A DNA stretch of 64,000 nucleotides from Laetiporus sulphureus 93-53 (Eukaryota; Basidiomycota; Agaricomycetes; Polyporales; Laetiporaceae): contig NW_024468563.1 of assembly GCF_001632365.1 (NCBI RefSeq), forward strand, positions 3,367-67,366, given 5' to 3'. Position 1 is the stretch's first letter. Every line of letters begins with the position of its first letter. The position numbers were made by a program, and so were the translations under genes. The notes below the pieces were generated by a model. The model was not told the origin of the DNA. It ran no database searches and saw only the letters and a program-made list of their open reading frames with translations. Of this stretch, positions 12,081 to 23,626 are shown piece after piece.

Positions 12081-13993
12081 ATGACCTCCCTCTCATTGAC
12101 GTCTGCGCTCTCTTCGTATTCCATTAACAGTCGATCATTGCTGGCCTCCTTTGGTGCGTTCTTGCCAGTTATGTTTATCGACGCTTTGACTGAGAACATT
12201 CTGCACAGCACGGTCATCTGTTCTGTCTGTTTTGGAAGATGCCGTCAAGACTGGGTACTTGGAGATCGAGGAAGGCCTTGACTTCTATCGCTTCGGCTCT
12301 CACAATAAATGCGACCATGCTGTCCGCTTCAAGGTCACCGATGAGGCTTTCTGGACGCGAGTCCTAGTGTAAGTTCACTTTCTTCGCTGCTGAGACAGCC
12401 TTTCTGACGGCTTTCTGCCAGTTCTGGGGATATCGGTTGTAAGTCTCTTTGCTCTCGACGGCTCAACCTGTCCTGAGATACGACTTGTTCAGTCGGTGAA
12501 GCTTACATGTTGGGCGAAGTCGAAGCAGATGATGCCTACGAGACCATACAGGTTGGTTTTCTATCAACTTGATTGGATTGGCTCTCACCGTTCACATGAC
12601 CTAGTTCTTTATCGATAATCTGTCGGGAGTATCGAAGGTGTCTTCCCTCTATGGCCGGGCTGCTGCCACCGTGACCGGTTGGACGAACGCGCTGCTCGGC
12701 CAAACACATTCGAGAGCTCGTCTCAACGTCATTGCTCACTACGATCTTTCGAATGAGCTGTTCAAGGTTCGTTAACTCATTGACGACGGTCAACATATTA
12801 CTTACCCAAAGCATCTTCAGGCGTTCCTTAGCGAAGAGATGATGTACTCTTGCGCGCTCTGGTCAGACGAAGAAGGCGGCGTCGACGGAGACTTCGACAT
12901 TGACATGAAGTCAGACGGCCTCGAAAAAGCCCAGCTGCGTAAGCTGCACTACGTCTGCAAGCAAGCTCGCTTGCGACCTGGGCACCGAGTGCTCGAGTTC
13001 GGGACAGGATGGGGAGGGTTTGCGATCCTGGTAAATCTTCGGTCAGATCGTCCATCAATGGAGCACATGCTCACTTATTGTCTACCAGGCCGCGAGCTCA
13101 TACGGCGTTGAGGTGGACACTCTCACGCTGTCCATAGAACAAAAGACTCTGGCGGAGGAGCGTATCCGGGAAGCCGGATTGCAGGACCGTATCCGCGTTC
13201 ACCTCCTTGACTACCGCAACATTCCAGCGGAATTCGAGCACGCGTTTGACGCGTTTGTCAGTATCGAGATGATCGAGCATGTTGGCCCCAAGGTACGTCG
13301 TCATACCTAATGCCTCCCCCAGCACCGTGTTGGCCATGCTGAGCATCGTTGATCTCGCAGCATTATCAAGAGTACTTCAAGATCCTTGACTTTGCGTTGA
13401 AGCCGAGGAACGCTGCCGCCGTCGTCACTTCGAGCACTTTCCCCGAGTGCCGTTACAGCGATTACCAGTAAGTTTCTGCGATGCCCTGCAAGTATTTCAA
13501 TGTGTGCTGATATTTCGACTGAAGGGGTATCGACTTTGGGCGGAAGTACTTCTGGCCTGGCGCGAATTTGCCATCAGCGAGCAAGCTCGTCAACTCTGCA
13601 TACAAAGCCGCTCAAGGCCGGTTCACGTTGCACAGCATCGACAACCACACCGCCCGTAAGCAGACCACCTATACGCTACTGGTTCCGATAGTAACCTATA
13701 CATTGCAGACTATCCGCGTACGTTCCGGACATGGGATCGTCGGTTCCGAGCGAACATCACGCAGGACGTCGTCTCGAAGGAGTTCCCGGCTCTGCGAGAC
13801 CCAGTCGAGTACAAGACGTTCATGCGGAAATGGGAATATTACTTCGCATATATCGGTGCAGCATTCCTGAAGGGATACATCAACTGCCATATGTTGACTT
13901 TCGTTCGCGGGGTGAGTGGATGTGGTAGACATCTCTGTCGACCGTCTGTGCTGACTGGTGTTGACTCTGCAGGATGATGCCCCAACTGCTTGA
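12081..13993 (+). CDS. Cyclopropane-fatty-acyl-phospholipid synthase-like SAM methyltransferase (copy 1)
   Basis: This is a fungal member of the CFA/mycolic acid cyclopropane synthase family (PF02353), predicted to transfer a methylene or methyl group from SAM to unsaturated acyl chains. Eleven exons fit with consistent phases and give 448 residues. Landmarks are RSSVLSVLEDAVKTGYLEI, GEAYMLGEVEADDA, ARLNVIAHYDLSNELF, MMYSCALWSDEEGG, the SAM-binding VLEFGTGWGG, SIEMIEHVG, FGRKYFWPGANLPS and YPRTFRTWDRRF. The last small exon adds DDAPTA before TGA at 13991-13993. One exon is only 17 nt (12422-12438). It encodes the turn that in the family reads like DLGFAEAYM. The nearest relative in the window is the minus-strand gene at 15.8-17.7 kb, which faces it. 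The actual lipid substrate cannot be told from sequence. Confidence 0.88.
12422..12438 (+). other. 17-nt micro-exon of CFA-like copy 1
   Basis: The exon is bounded by ctgccag upstream and gtaagtc downstream. Including it keeps the frame between the exon ending CTAGT (12368) and the exon starting TCGGTGAAGC (12493). It gives SGDIGFGEAYM across the junctions. The convergent paralog has an exon of the same length at the same place. Confidence 0.75.
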
Positions 13994-14382
13994 GAGCCCC
14001 TGGCCCTTGCACCATTCTTCGTCTTTCGCCTTTCGCCTTTCGCCCACTTTCCAACTCTCAATTCGATTACTGGATTCCTCTTACTGGTCTCGAACCAGTT
14101 CATTGCGGACCATAGAGATTACTATCTTCGTTCAAGTCTGCTGTACCATCGCATCGTCATTTCGAGCTTCCCGCCAGCATTGTATTAGATTTTCATGTGA
14201 CTGTAGAGTAGTTTATTGTAACAAACGTATCCCAGAGGGGTGTTATCGAGTACCCACGCAGGGGAATAAAATACCAACTCGCTTCGTTATATAAACGGTG
14301 TTGGTCACGAGACGCACTTTTGAGTGCGCGCTTGTTCACCGCGAATCGATAGCCTTCGGTGCACACTTGCACTGTGATCATC
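13994..14382. other. Short intergenic region with F-box gene promoter
   Basis: About 390 nt holding the 3' UTR of CFA-like copy 1 and the F-box promoter. TATATAAA at 14288-14295 lies 95 nt before the ATG at 14383. No other gene is seen. Confidence 0.5.
14288..14295 (+). promoter_or_regulatory. TATA box of the F-box gene
   Basis: TATATAAA is 95 nt upstream of the ATG at 14383. Confidence 0.55.
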
Positions 14383-15572
14383 ATGTCTCGGCTTGCACAA
14401 GAAGCTATCGCCTGCAACTCAGTGTCTACCACAGGAAAGCTCGACTCGCGTTCGCCTTCCATTAGGGTTTTGAATGCCTCAGAGCGATGCACTACATGCA
14501 ACCGACCGTGGCATGCAGCGCCGGCCTTGCCTACTGAGATCCTGTATATCATACTCCAGCTAGTCGATTCCAAGCATGATCTCGCCACACTGCTCCGTGT
14601 GTCTAAACTCTTCCATCCCATCGCCTTCCCAGCTCTCTACCGCTCCATACCGAATATGCGGCCGGTGCGCCGCATGATCGCCTGTCTTAACACTCTCGCA
14701 ACTGACGCTTCAAAGGCCGAGCTGGTGCGCACACTAGTGGTAGACTGGTCGATGCATCGGGTCCTCGGAAACCTTCTTCGGTTACTGAACCGAGCATTGA
14801 AGCAGCTTAGATTCCTCCGCCACCTCTCAATCGAGCTCTCTCCCTACGACAACCAGTCCGCTCAGGCCTGGGTGTTCTCCGGTGCCAACTTCCAGCTGCA
14901 GACGCTTTCCACATCTGCGCGATGCGATGAAGGCCTCGCACGCTTCTTGGAGACGCAGCCGTCCATCCGAGAGCTATCCCTGCGCGGATTCCAGACCAAC
15001 TCTCCATTTATTCTCTCTTCCTCAGCTCTGCCGCACCTCATATCGTTCCGGACCGTCCATGCCGGCATCCCTGAGCTGTCTACAGTCATCAAGGGCAGAC
15101 CTCTCGAGGTAGTCTCGATCTCACTTTATCAGGGTGATGGATTTGCTCCGCTCGATACGCTCACACTGGCCAGCGGTCACATCAAGCGGCTCACCCTCAT
15201 GTCATTTGAGGACATCAAACCGGACGACATGCTTGCTGCTGTGGCCTGTCGCCTCCCTCAGCTTGAAGCTTTATACATCGTCGTGCTTCTTGGAAACTAT
15301 GATGAAGTACGTGGTCAGTAGGAAGACAGATTGATACCGAAATTGACCTTTTACGCTCACCATAGAAAATGCTCTTGAAAGCGGGCAACTCATTATCGAA
15401 TTTCCACAAGCTACAATATATCACATTCATGGCAGGGCAGACGACCTCTCTTGAAGACGAGCACGGCGTCGCGACGTACTGGCACAAGTCGTGCCCGACC
15501 TTGAAGACGATAATTCTGCCGAAGGGGCAGGTATGGTTCCTACAGGAAGGACGATGGACATGTTATGCATGA
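14383..15572 (+). CDS. F-box protein (376 aa)
   Basis: Two exons, 14383-15306 and 15366-15572, join in phase 0 and encode 376 residues. Residues about 49-89 form an F-box, with LPTEILYIILQLVDSK and LRVSKLFHPIAFPALYRSI. F-box proteins usually bring substrates to SCF ubiquitin ligases through Skp1. The remainder is Leu-rich with LRR-like spacing (LRELSL-type strands such as SIRELSLRGFQ, HIKRLTLMSFED, LPQLEALYIV). This is typical of the many expanded basidiomycete F-box/LRR-like proteins. A CxxC pair (CTTC) precedes the box. It lies between the two convergent CFA-like genes and has no obvious functional tie to them. The substrate is unknown. Confidence 0.85.
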
Positions 15573-15793
15573 GAGTTCTGGTTTGATCAATTTGGTTACA
15601 CAGCTTTGGAGCGATATCACTGCACTATCGAGTAAATATTCACATTCAAAGATTAGCATTTGGCTACAAAATACTACATGCATTCGCTCTCGTTCTCCTT
15701 CAAAGCCACTTAGATACAGTCTAAATATGTACATCAGCATTCTGGATTGTTACAGTACGGTATCCGGATGACGCTTATCCACGACCTCTCGCA

Positions 15794-17733
15794 TTAGCCT
15801 ACTCGCAATTGATGTCAGAATTTGTATTATATTAACTTCCGAACGTGGATCTTACCTCTCAGGAACGTCAGAACGTGACAAGTGATGTGCCCCTTTGAGA
15901 AGCCGGCCCCTGCGTAGGAGAATAGGTACTCCCATTTCCTGAGGAAGACACCAAACGCAATCGGATCCTGCAACGCAGGATAGGCTCGTGCGATAATGTC
16001 TTGGCGCAGATTAGCTTTCAAACGGCGATCCCAGCTTCTCAGAGTCCGAGGGTAGTCTGATCGCCGTTACAGTCAACAAGTGCGGCGGCGTATATGAACG
16101 GAGAATCACTCACGCGCAGAGATATTCTCGACGGTGTCAAGGACAAGACGACCTTTAGAGCTTGTGTTCGCTGCGTTGATGAGCGCGGTGGGGCTAGGAA
16201 GGCATGAGTTAGGCCACATGTATCTTCTCATAAAGTCTTCCGCCCTGTCCGTTGCGTTCTGTCAAACGCAGACAGGAAACCTAAAGTGAAACCTACTGGT
16301 AATCGCTATAGCGTGATTCGGGGAATGTACTAGAGCTAACTACAACCATAGCATTTTTCGGCTTGAGAGCAAAGTCTACTAGTTCGAAAAATGTGCTGTA
16401 GTACTGCATGCGGAATAACATCAGTGTTTCTGATCGAGCAAAGCATGCTGACGAGACTTGCCTTGGACCCGACGTGCTCAAGCATCTCTATACTGATAAA
16501 TGCGTCAAAGGCATGCTGAAACACCGATGGGATGTCACGGTAGTCCAGGAGATGGACGCGGACACGATCCTGAACACCGGCCTGCTTGATGCGCTCATCT
16601 GCCAGTGACTTCTGTTCCTTTGACAGCGTGAGAGTATCAACCACGCAGCCGTATGTACGGGCAGCCTGTGTGAGTGTGGCGTGGTTAGTCAGGTGGACCG
16701 TTGATGAAGAATGAATGGACCTCAATAGCGAGCGCCCCCCATCCGGTCCCAAACTCCAGAATTCTGTGTCCAGGCTTCACACGCGCTAGCTGCAAAATGT
16801 GATGAATTTTCCGACGTTGCGCTGCCTCGAGGTCGTCGGACGTGCGTCCGAGCGTTAGGTCTCCGTCCGCACCGCATTCCTCATGACCCCACAATGCACA
16901 GGAGTACATCATCTCCGAGCTCAGAAATGCCTGTATGGCAATTCAACATGAGCGGCAAGCACTGTGATACAACTAATAACATACCTGGAATAAGTCATTG
17001 GACTGGTCGTAACTGGCTATGGCGTTTAGCCGAGCTCTGAACCGCGTTTGTCCTATGAGAGCATTGGAGAAACTTGAGATAGCAGCGGTCAGCCGACTGT
17101 AGATGGATGACACCTCCGACAGGCCGGATTGATTCGCAATAAAAAGCTATCATGAGATAGACCCATATGAGCACGCTGTAATCCGCGTGTTATGTTGCGA
17201 TCAAGCTTTTACCTCGATTGTGGCTTGTAACTGATCCGCTTCCACTTCGCCAAGCATGTATGCCTCACTGACTGGATATTTCGAGTTAGACCATCTCCTG
17301 CTGGGAAAATGCACAGATGAATGATGGGACTCACAGCCGAGGGAGCCTGAACTACAATGCTCAGTCGTCAGCGAGGTCACGCATTCGCTGATAAACCTTT
17401 GTCTCACATGAAGACACGGACCCAGAAATAATCGTCGCGGACCGTTATGCGAACAGGCTTCTCGCCGCTCGGGCAGGTCCCAAAGGCGTGGACAGTGCCT
17501 TCATCGTCGATTTCCAATTGTCCAGTTGTTATGGCATTGTTGACAACGTTTAGCACCGAAGTTCGTGCTGCATGACATGGACGTGAGTGCAGGGACACTA
17601 TAAGATGGTCGTGCCTACCAACTGAAGTGATCCAGGAGCTAGGGTTAACCAGTATTGGGCCAGTCTCTGCAACTGGAGCATCGAGTCCTGCTGCACCAGT
17701 ATAATGAACTTTGCGCAAAAGTGAGAGAACCAT
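15794..17733 (-). CDS. Cyclopropane-fatty-acyl-phospholipid synthase-like SAM methyltransferase (copy 2)
   Basis: A diverged but apparently intact paralog of the gene at 12.1 kb, facing it. It begins MVLSLLRKVHYTGAAGLDAP and has a longer N-terminus than copy 1. Landmarks are TSVLNVVNNAITTGQLEI, EAYMLGEVEADQ, ARLNAIASYDQSNDLF, MMYSCALWGHEECG, the SAM site ILEFGTGWGALAIE, SIEMLEHVG, FMRRYMWPNSCLPS and YPRTLRSWDRRLKANL. A 17-nt micro-exon lies at 17335-17351. Two endings are possible: splicing after LTFLRG to a stop at 15794, or read-through adding KIHVRKLI with a stop at 15827-15829. The motif-by-motif match to copy 1 argues for an older duplication with both copies under selection. Substrate specificity may differ but this is inference. 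Confidence 0.83.
17335..17351 (-). other. 17-nt micro-exon of CFA-like copy 2
   Basis: On the minus strand TTCAGGCTCCCTCGGCT is preceded by ttgtag and followed by gtgagt. Joining it to its neighbours gives ISGSLGFSEAYML, matching copy 1 in length, phase and position. Confidence 0.75.
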
Positions 17734-17816
17734 AGCAAATGTAGATAAGGAGTAGAGCAGCTGGCCAGTGAGTAGTACCTCGATATCAGCTATCGCTCCT
17801 CCCTCTCACGTCCCTC

Positions 17817-17823
17817 CTTTATA
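17817..17823 (-). promoter_or_regulatory. TATA box of CFA-like copy 2
   Basis: TATAAAG on the minus strand lies about 85 nt upstream of the ATG at 17733. Confidence 0.55.
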
Positions 17824-20491
17824 GAGGAATACTAGACACCGATGATCTCCGACAATTTTGAGATCAACGATCATGGGGAGCGCGAAAGATTCCTACGCTA
17901 GCACCATCACGTAAACTTTGACGACAGAGATGCAATGTATCCGGGGAAAGAACACTTGGAGTGTCACCCTTGTCGTCCTGGTGCGTGACTCCCACTCTAT
18001 ACAGCACCTCATAACGGTAGCAACGCAAATTTCATCTCCTGAACTGACGGTTCCACAGGTAGGATGGCCTTCGTCGCATTATATTCACAATGGGGATAGA
18101 TCATTCGATGGGAAGAAGGTCCGGACATGATGAACCTGACATAGGACCTCGAAGTGGCTCCAATGCGCTCGTGTCGACAGGACGATGTTCGAGGAACCTG
18201 TTACTGGTTCTGATTGATCATGTGGGTTGCATACTAGATCATGCTTCTAAGGGAGCTCCATACGCCGAAGCCGGTAGACGTGCACGTTGATACGCCGGCG
18301 AACGTGAGGCACAGATAACTCAGAGGGTGGAGCTCTGTAGTAGGACGTGGGACGATGACAGATGCGATGGAGAATAACCGCTTGAGATATGTTATCTTCG
18401 TGAGCTAGTGAGAGGTTGGGACCGAGGGTGGTTTAAGTTATGACCAGACTTGCAGACAAGCGCTTGTAACTTCAGTACAGTAATCAAATTCTAATGGGTC
18501 GACCCAGTCGCTGCACAACCTTTAATGTGGCAGGAAGCAAGTTTCCGAGCTGTATACCGCTGAACAGGTTCTGCGAATCAGCACCGGAGGGAACGTGTGC
18601 CTAAGAAAGACACGCACCGTAGGAAATGGTTCTTTTCTTGCCCGCAGGTACACTCGCTTGTCAAAAAAAGGCTGTCTGCATTGCTTCAGCATATCATAGA
18701 ACCCTTGAACGTAATAGAAGGATGAAGTAACAGCGCTGTCTCCTAATAAAGGCAAGCGAGCGCAGAAAGTCGGCGTTTGCTAGTGGAATGATCCTTATAG
18801 TGGCGTTAGGGTAGATGCAGAGCACGAAATCGATCTTGACATTCTCCTACGCCACGAGCAAGCATCAGCGACAGTATCGATTTCTGGTCAAGTCCTGACA
18901 ACCCGAGCAGATGCTAGAGATTGGCCAATGCCTCCAAGGTGTTGCTTCATGGCTGCGCCGCAAATCCCGATAGGAAGACTAGCTCGGCACTAGTACGGGC
19001 TGACAGGATCTAGGCCGGGCATAACAGAGTACAGTCCGCAAGCTTCGTGCATCATGCAACGTTTGATCAGCGGTGTCGATACTAGTCACCTCGTAAAGCA
19101 CGTTTTTGAACTTCAACGGTCTTCGAATTCGCTCAGGGTTGCTAGGAGGCCACAGTAGGAAATGTCTTGAGTATAAGTACAAACCAAGAATCAGTAGTTT
19201 CTCTGTACGGCTTGAACTAATATCGTTGCGTGAGATATCGATGCAAGCAGTCTAAATGTTCAACTCGGAAAGATCCCGAGTCCTGCTTTCCTTTTTGAAA
19301 GCGCCCGTCCCGCCGCCACAACCATGGTGCGCCGCGCCCGGACCGGCCCGCTCCTCATGCTTTAAGTTCAAGTTCCTGCTTGAAGTGGGATCTCGCTGTC
19401 ATCTACATATATATAGCAGCTCCATCCGCGTGGAGCCTCGTAGTACAAGTATTATTATCAGTGCGCTCACTCATCGTCGGACGCGCCAGTGCGAATCACT
19501 GACGTTATTGTTGATTCATCGCATGCTGGTACGTGATGTATCGTCTCCAGAAGACTTCGCAGTTGAACCTGTCAACAGATTAACATTCATTTTAGAAACT
19601 TTACACCGAGATCCCCGTAGGAGTCGTAGCAATCTTCCGCCTCTACAGTCGTCAGCCTTCAAGATTCTGAGAAAAGCTATTTTTAACTCCAGATTTGAGC
19701 AAAGTCTGGATCGCAAGCACCATCTTTCAATTTAGCGCGGGTTCTCTCCATCGGAAGGATAGTTGTGGCATTCGCTCGCATGGATTTCCATCACGTCAGG
19801 AAGTTAAACGGCATGTCGGAAAGCATCATCGATCTTGATGAGACGTGTCTGGGCCTTTTGCGCACGTAACATGTCTTAGCATCGTGGTCTCCACGAGGCT
19901 CACTTGGACTTCGGGTGTTCGCATTCATGCAGGTAGGTACAGACTAGTTGCCTTGGCGCCGCCGGATCAGCTTTCGTTTAATCCACGATCAGTGCTTTGC
20001 CGTACGCAGCGGCCCATTCTTCATGAAATCCTGAGTCATGCAAGAACTTGACAGATGTTTACGTCTGCTTTGACGGTGGGATTACACTAATGGTACTGAC
20101 CGGGCGAGATCCGACAATCATGCAGCGTCAGCATAAGCACTGCGGCCAGTTGCTGTTCTGACATTTGCGTCGTTGGGTTCATGAACGATATCACTGCTAA
20201 GATGAGCAGGTAAAATTCCAGATACTGCACTTTGATCATAACGCCATATGGAAGTCTCCACATCTTTGGTACGATGTTGTTGTTTGACTGTACGGCTGTC
20301 CATGCTTACTCATGGTATGACAGTTTGCCAGGTTCAGGGTGAATTGAAGATGGACACGTGAGGAGTCAGGAGCCAGCTAACATTTGGCCAATCCTCTCGG
20401 ACAATGAAAAAGAAACCGTGGTAGTTATACGTGGTAGTCCGTGTTATAATATTCTGGAGTTCATTTAGATCTTCTATCAGACGGTGGCTCC

Positions 20492-20760
20492 TTACGAGAA
20501 GTCGCTAAGCCATTGGATCAGGCCGCAAAAGCCGTGATGGGTTGCCTTTGCCGCGAGACTCATGGCCAGCATCATGATCGGCCACACCATCGCCAAGATG
20601 ACATGAAGTAGGTTGCTGGAGTCACTTCGGACCGCCGTATATAGTATGCCTCCCGCAGCCTGCTAGCCTGCTGTTCGCACGAGGTTGTAGAGCTTCCGAT
20701 CGTGATGGGTTAATGTACATGTTGATGTGGCCGCAACAGCATCGTAATCCAGCTTTCGGT
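20492..20760 (-). pseudogene. Probable remnant of a small membrane protein gene
   Basis: On the minus strand one frame reads YDAVAATSTCTLTHHDRKLY, NLVRTAG, a stop, then QAAGGILYTAVRSDSSN, LLHVILAMVWPIMMLAMSLA and AKATHHGFCGLIQWLSDFS. It ends with TAA at 20492-20494. The text on both sides of the internal TAG continues in the same frame, and the distal half is a clear hydrophobic helix. It looks like the last part of a membrane protein with a nonsense mutation. An unrecognised intron removing the stop cannot be excluded. No family assigned. Confidence 0.35.
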
Positions 20761-20874
20761 CGCACAGGGCACGACTATACAGTGTTGGAAGTTTGGAACG
20801 TCTCCCCAAGTGATCGTTACCAACTTGCGAGTATGAATGCTCATGATATAAAACTATTGCTCAACAATAATGTT

Positions 20875-20958
20875 GGTTCAGTGGTGTAGTTGGTTATCAC
20901 GTCTGTCTCACATCGTTGTGTTCACAGGAGGTCTCCGGTTCGAACCCGGACTGAACCA
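20875..20958 (+). tRNA. tRNA-Val(CAC) with a 10-nt intron
   Basis: The cloverleaf folds by eye. The acceptor stem pairs GGTTCAG with CTGAACC (20951-20957), followed by discriminator A. The D arm is GTG...CAC. The anticodon stem pairs TCTGT (20902-20906) with ACAGG (20924-20928). The anticodon CAC is at 20909-20911, and the T arm is TCCGG-TTCGAAC-CCGGA. A 10-nt intron (20913-20922) sits one base 3' of the anticodon, the canonical eukaryotic position. The TTCGAA of the B box is intact. Confidence 0.95.
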
Positions 20959-21488
20959 TATTTTTGTCTCTTTATTCTTTCGACTCCAATGCTGTCGCTA
21001 TAGGAGAACCGAGTGTTACATTGCAGTCGTAAAAGCTCTGTGCATCGTACAATGATCATGGGCTGATGCAAGGCGGCTACCGTTGACAGGAGTGCGTTGC
21101 CAGACGCCGGCTTATCAGGCTGAGTAACGTCAGTGACGACGCGCGACGACGGGGGGATGGCCTGCGCGTCTTGTTTCAGTGCTGCGACGCATGCACTGGA
21201 GGAACTGCCTGGTGTTTCCAACGTTCACGGTAAATCTGCTTGGCAATTCCGAATTCTTGGCCATCCATCTCAATCCCGCCCCTCTCCAGGCCTCTTTTTT
21301 CGGAAACTAGCGGTCGGAGAACTCACGATTATATTGTAGTGTCCAATCTCTTGATAACACCGTAGCGTTTTGCAGCAGTAAGGTGCGCAGCCGGCGACAA
21401 TCGGACGAGCCGGACCTAATCGAGTTCCAACTGTGATGAACAAGATCAGGGTGGTCAGTTCAGTCCAGCAAGGCTTTGTTGGTCTGCG
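20959..21488. other. Intergenic, tRNA to MpaB-like gene
   Basis: About 530 nt with no supportable gene. It should hold the promoter of the oxygenase-like gene; I see no clear TATA box near the start. Confidence 0.45.
20961..20965 (+). terminator. RNA polymerase III terminator
   Basis: A TTTTT run starts two bases after the tRNA discriminator base, as expected for Pol III termination. Confidence 0.85.
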
Positions 21489-23380
21489 ATGTCCATTTCA
21501 ATCGGTAAAGTTGCTACGTGGGAAGGAAAACACATCAACCATTCCGGCGATACACGCACGCTGAGTAGCGGGGAGGTGGTGAAGATATTCGACTACGTCC
21601 TGACATGGGACGATGATTGTGTTGGGGAAGATCTCTCCAGGAAGTTCGTTTAGTATCGCATTTGACTTCGCTGGCTTTGTATTGACTGCTCTGTCATTTT
21701 AGCTGGCGAAATCTGGGCGATCCTCTTTGCGATGATGCCCTGGAAACGGTTTTCCTGACTTCATCTTCCAGCGTAGGGAAAGACCTGCTTGCTACCCTCG
21801 AACGCTTCACTGCTGAGAATCCGGAAGATGAGCCGGTGCATCGTTTTCTTGAGGAAGTGCGTCAAGTGCCGCCGCCCGCCGTGAGAGTGAACGAGCGAGA
21901 CGTGCGACTTGCCCAGCAACTATTCTTGGACAACAGTATCGAGATTGTTCAAGCGCTTTTGCACTACAGTCTGGCAGGAGGTTTCGCCAGGTCAGCATCA
22001 CGGATGTAACTATGCAGTGTGCATGCGCACTTGATCAGGTTATCAAGCAGGTTCTCACTCCACACTGACGAACCATTCTCTTTGGCAGCCCGCGAATTGT
22101 ACGCACGCTCCAAGCAGTTTCGTATCTCGTCCCTCACTCCAGCAAGCACGCGAACGATCAAGCTAAAGAGCTAGACAATTCGTTGTCATCTCTTCAGAGG
22201 TCGTCTCGCATTACATCGGCCTCCAACGAGCGCACGTTCTCGCGGTTACTTGAAACCTTCCAATTTGTGCTAGATGTATTGGCCTGTTCAGCATCGCCTC
22301 CAGTCGACGATCAGGGCGCAATTGATCCTTCCGAGAATACTGCAAATTCTCAATGCGTCCAAGATGGCACTGCTGCGGCATATTTATTACCAGGTGGGCT
22401 TGGATGGCGTTCCACAGTAAACGTCCGACTACTACATGGAATTGCACGAATGCGAGTCAAAGAGCGATGGAGGAAGCAAAGCATTTACGATGACCGCGTT
22501 CCGATTAATCAAGAAGAATTGGGTGGCACGTCAGTTATGCGCACTACACATCTTAACGAATAAACACTGATATAATATCACTTGCTATCTCAAATGAACC
22601 GACAGACTTGCCGCATTCTCGACAATTCCGATGTGGTGCCTCCGTCGCCTGCATGTTCCTCCATCTGACGCACATGCAAATGCATATCTCGCACTCTGGC
22701 GGCACGTCGGATTCTACTTGGGCGTCTCACCGTCCATCCTCCTACGCTATTTCTCCAACTCAGCAACAGCGGACAAGTTCGTCGCTACGACCGCACTGCA
22801 TCTATTCTCGGACGATGGCTCAGATGCTGCAGACGCGCCTACGATTCCAATCCTACGTGCAGCCTCAGACCGACCGCCGACGTACACCTCCTTTGAGTAC
22901 AATTGCGCACTCACATGGTACCTGTTGGGCCCATCGCTCGCAGCCCGGCTTGGCCTTGGGGCTCCAAGTCTGCGCATGCGAATTCGTATGCATGCTTTGC
23001 TTCTGCTGCAGCGTGTGCCACACTGGTTCGCACGGTGGTATCCGCGCAAGGGATGGATTCTGAAACGAAGGGCGGCGCTCAAAGAAGGTATCGCGCGCAG
23101 CGTCCGCTGGAGCCTCGGCATGCGACGCGCCTCGTTTCGACCACGCACTGCCATCGCCATTGCTGGAGCTAGTAATGTCACTGATGCTGGCGAAGGCGGT
23201 GATTTGGCACCAGGCGTGAAGGAGGCGGAGAGCGTGAAGCCTGACCCGGCAGGCGCAGCAGCATTGGTAAAGCAGTGGAGGGAAGTGCTTGTCGAGATGG
23301 CCACTGTTTGTGCGGGAGTAGGACTTCTAGGCATTGGTCTCTTGTATACAACGATACAATGGTCCTGGGCATATCTTTGA
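21489..23380 (+). CDS. MpaB/rubber-oxygenase-like (DUF2236) protein, 552 aa
   Basis: Four exons fit in phase and give 552 residues: 21489-21643, 21703-21990, 22089-22529 and 22606-23380. Family landmarks are LFLDNSIEIVQALLHYSLAG, GGFASPRIVRTLQAVSYLVP, the VNVRLLHGIARMR helix, RVPINQEELGGTLAAFSTIP and ALWRHVGFYLGVSP. These match the ER-bound oxygenase MpaB/MpaB'/latex-clearing-protein catalytic domain. That family includes haem-dependent oxygenases that cleave terpenoid chains. The conserved His residues in LLHG and WRHVG are present. The protein ends with a hydrophobic helix near LLGIGLLYTTIQW, consistent with a membrane anchor. The first intron uses an unusual GTTCGT donor. No secondary-metabolite core enzyme is nearby, so the substrate is unknown. 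Confidence 0.87.
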
Positions 23381-23626
23381 ATCCGATCATACACGTAACC
23401 TTGGATAACTGTAGAGACAGAAGCATAGAAGGCACGTTGTCAAGGCTGATTGCATATAGGTACATACGCATCGTGCTATCACTACTGGTACTGACGCAAA
23501 TAAATGATGTCGTCCAAACTTCAGAATGGATTCCTGCACTGCCCACAGAAGCTTCGAAGGTCACATGTAGGACGATTCAGAGTCAAATAGACTTCGTTAT
23601 GATTTCATGAGAAAAGACGACGTTGA

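Larger units (their letters stand above)
17734..20874. other. Gene-poor region
   Basis: About 3.1 kb without a confident gene. The left end is the promoter of CFA-like copy 2. An open frame at 19256-19735 (+) and another at 18522-18755 (-) have no recognised domains or splice structure. A coding-like but interrupted minus-strand stretch at 20492-20760 is listed separately. The tRNA gene marks the right edge. I see no terminal repeats, transposase or simple repeats. Confidence 0.5.

Noticed and set aside
19256..19735. 159-codon plus-strand frame with a TATA-like run before part of it
   Set aside because: No recognisable domain, atypical composition and an overlapping minus-strand frame; not supportable as a gene.
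22747..23394. 215-codon minus-strand frame
   Set aside because: Antisense to the last exon of the MpaB-like gene, which has clear family motifs.
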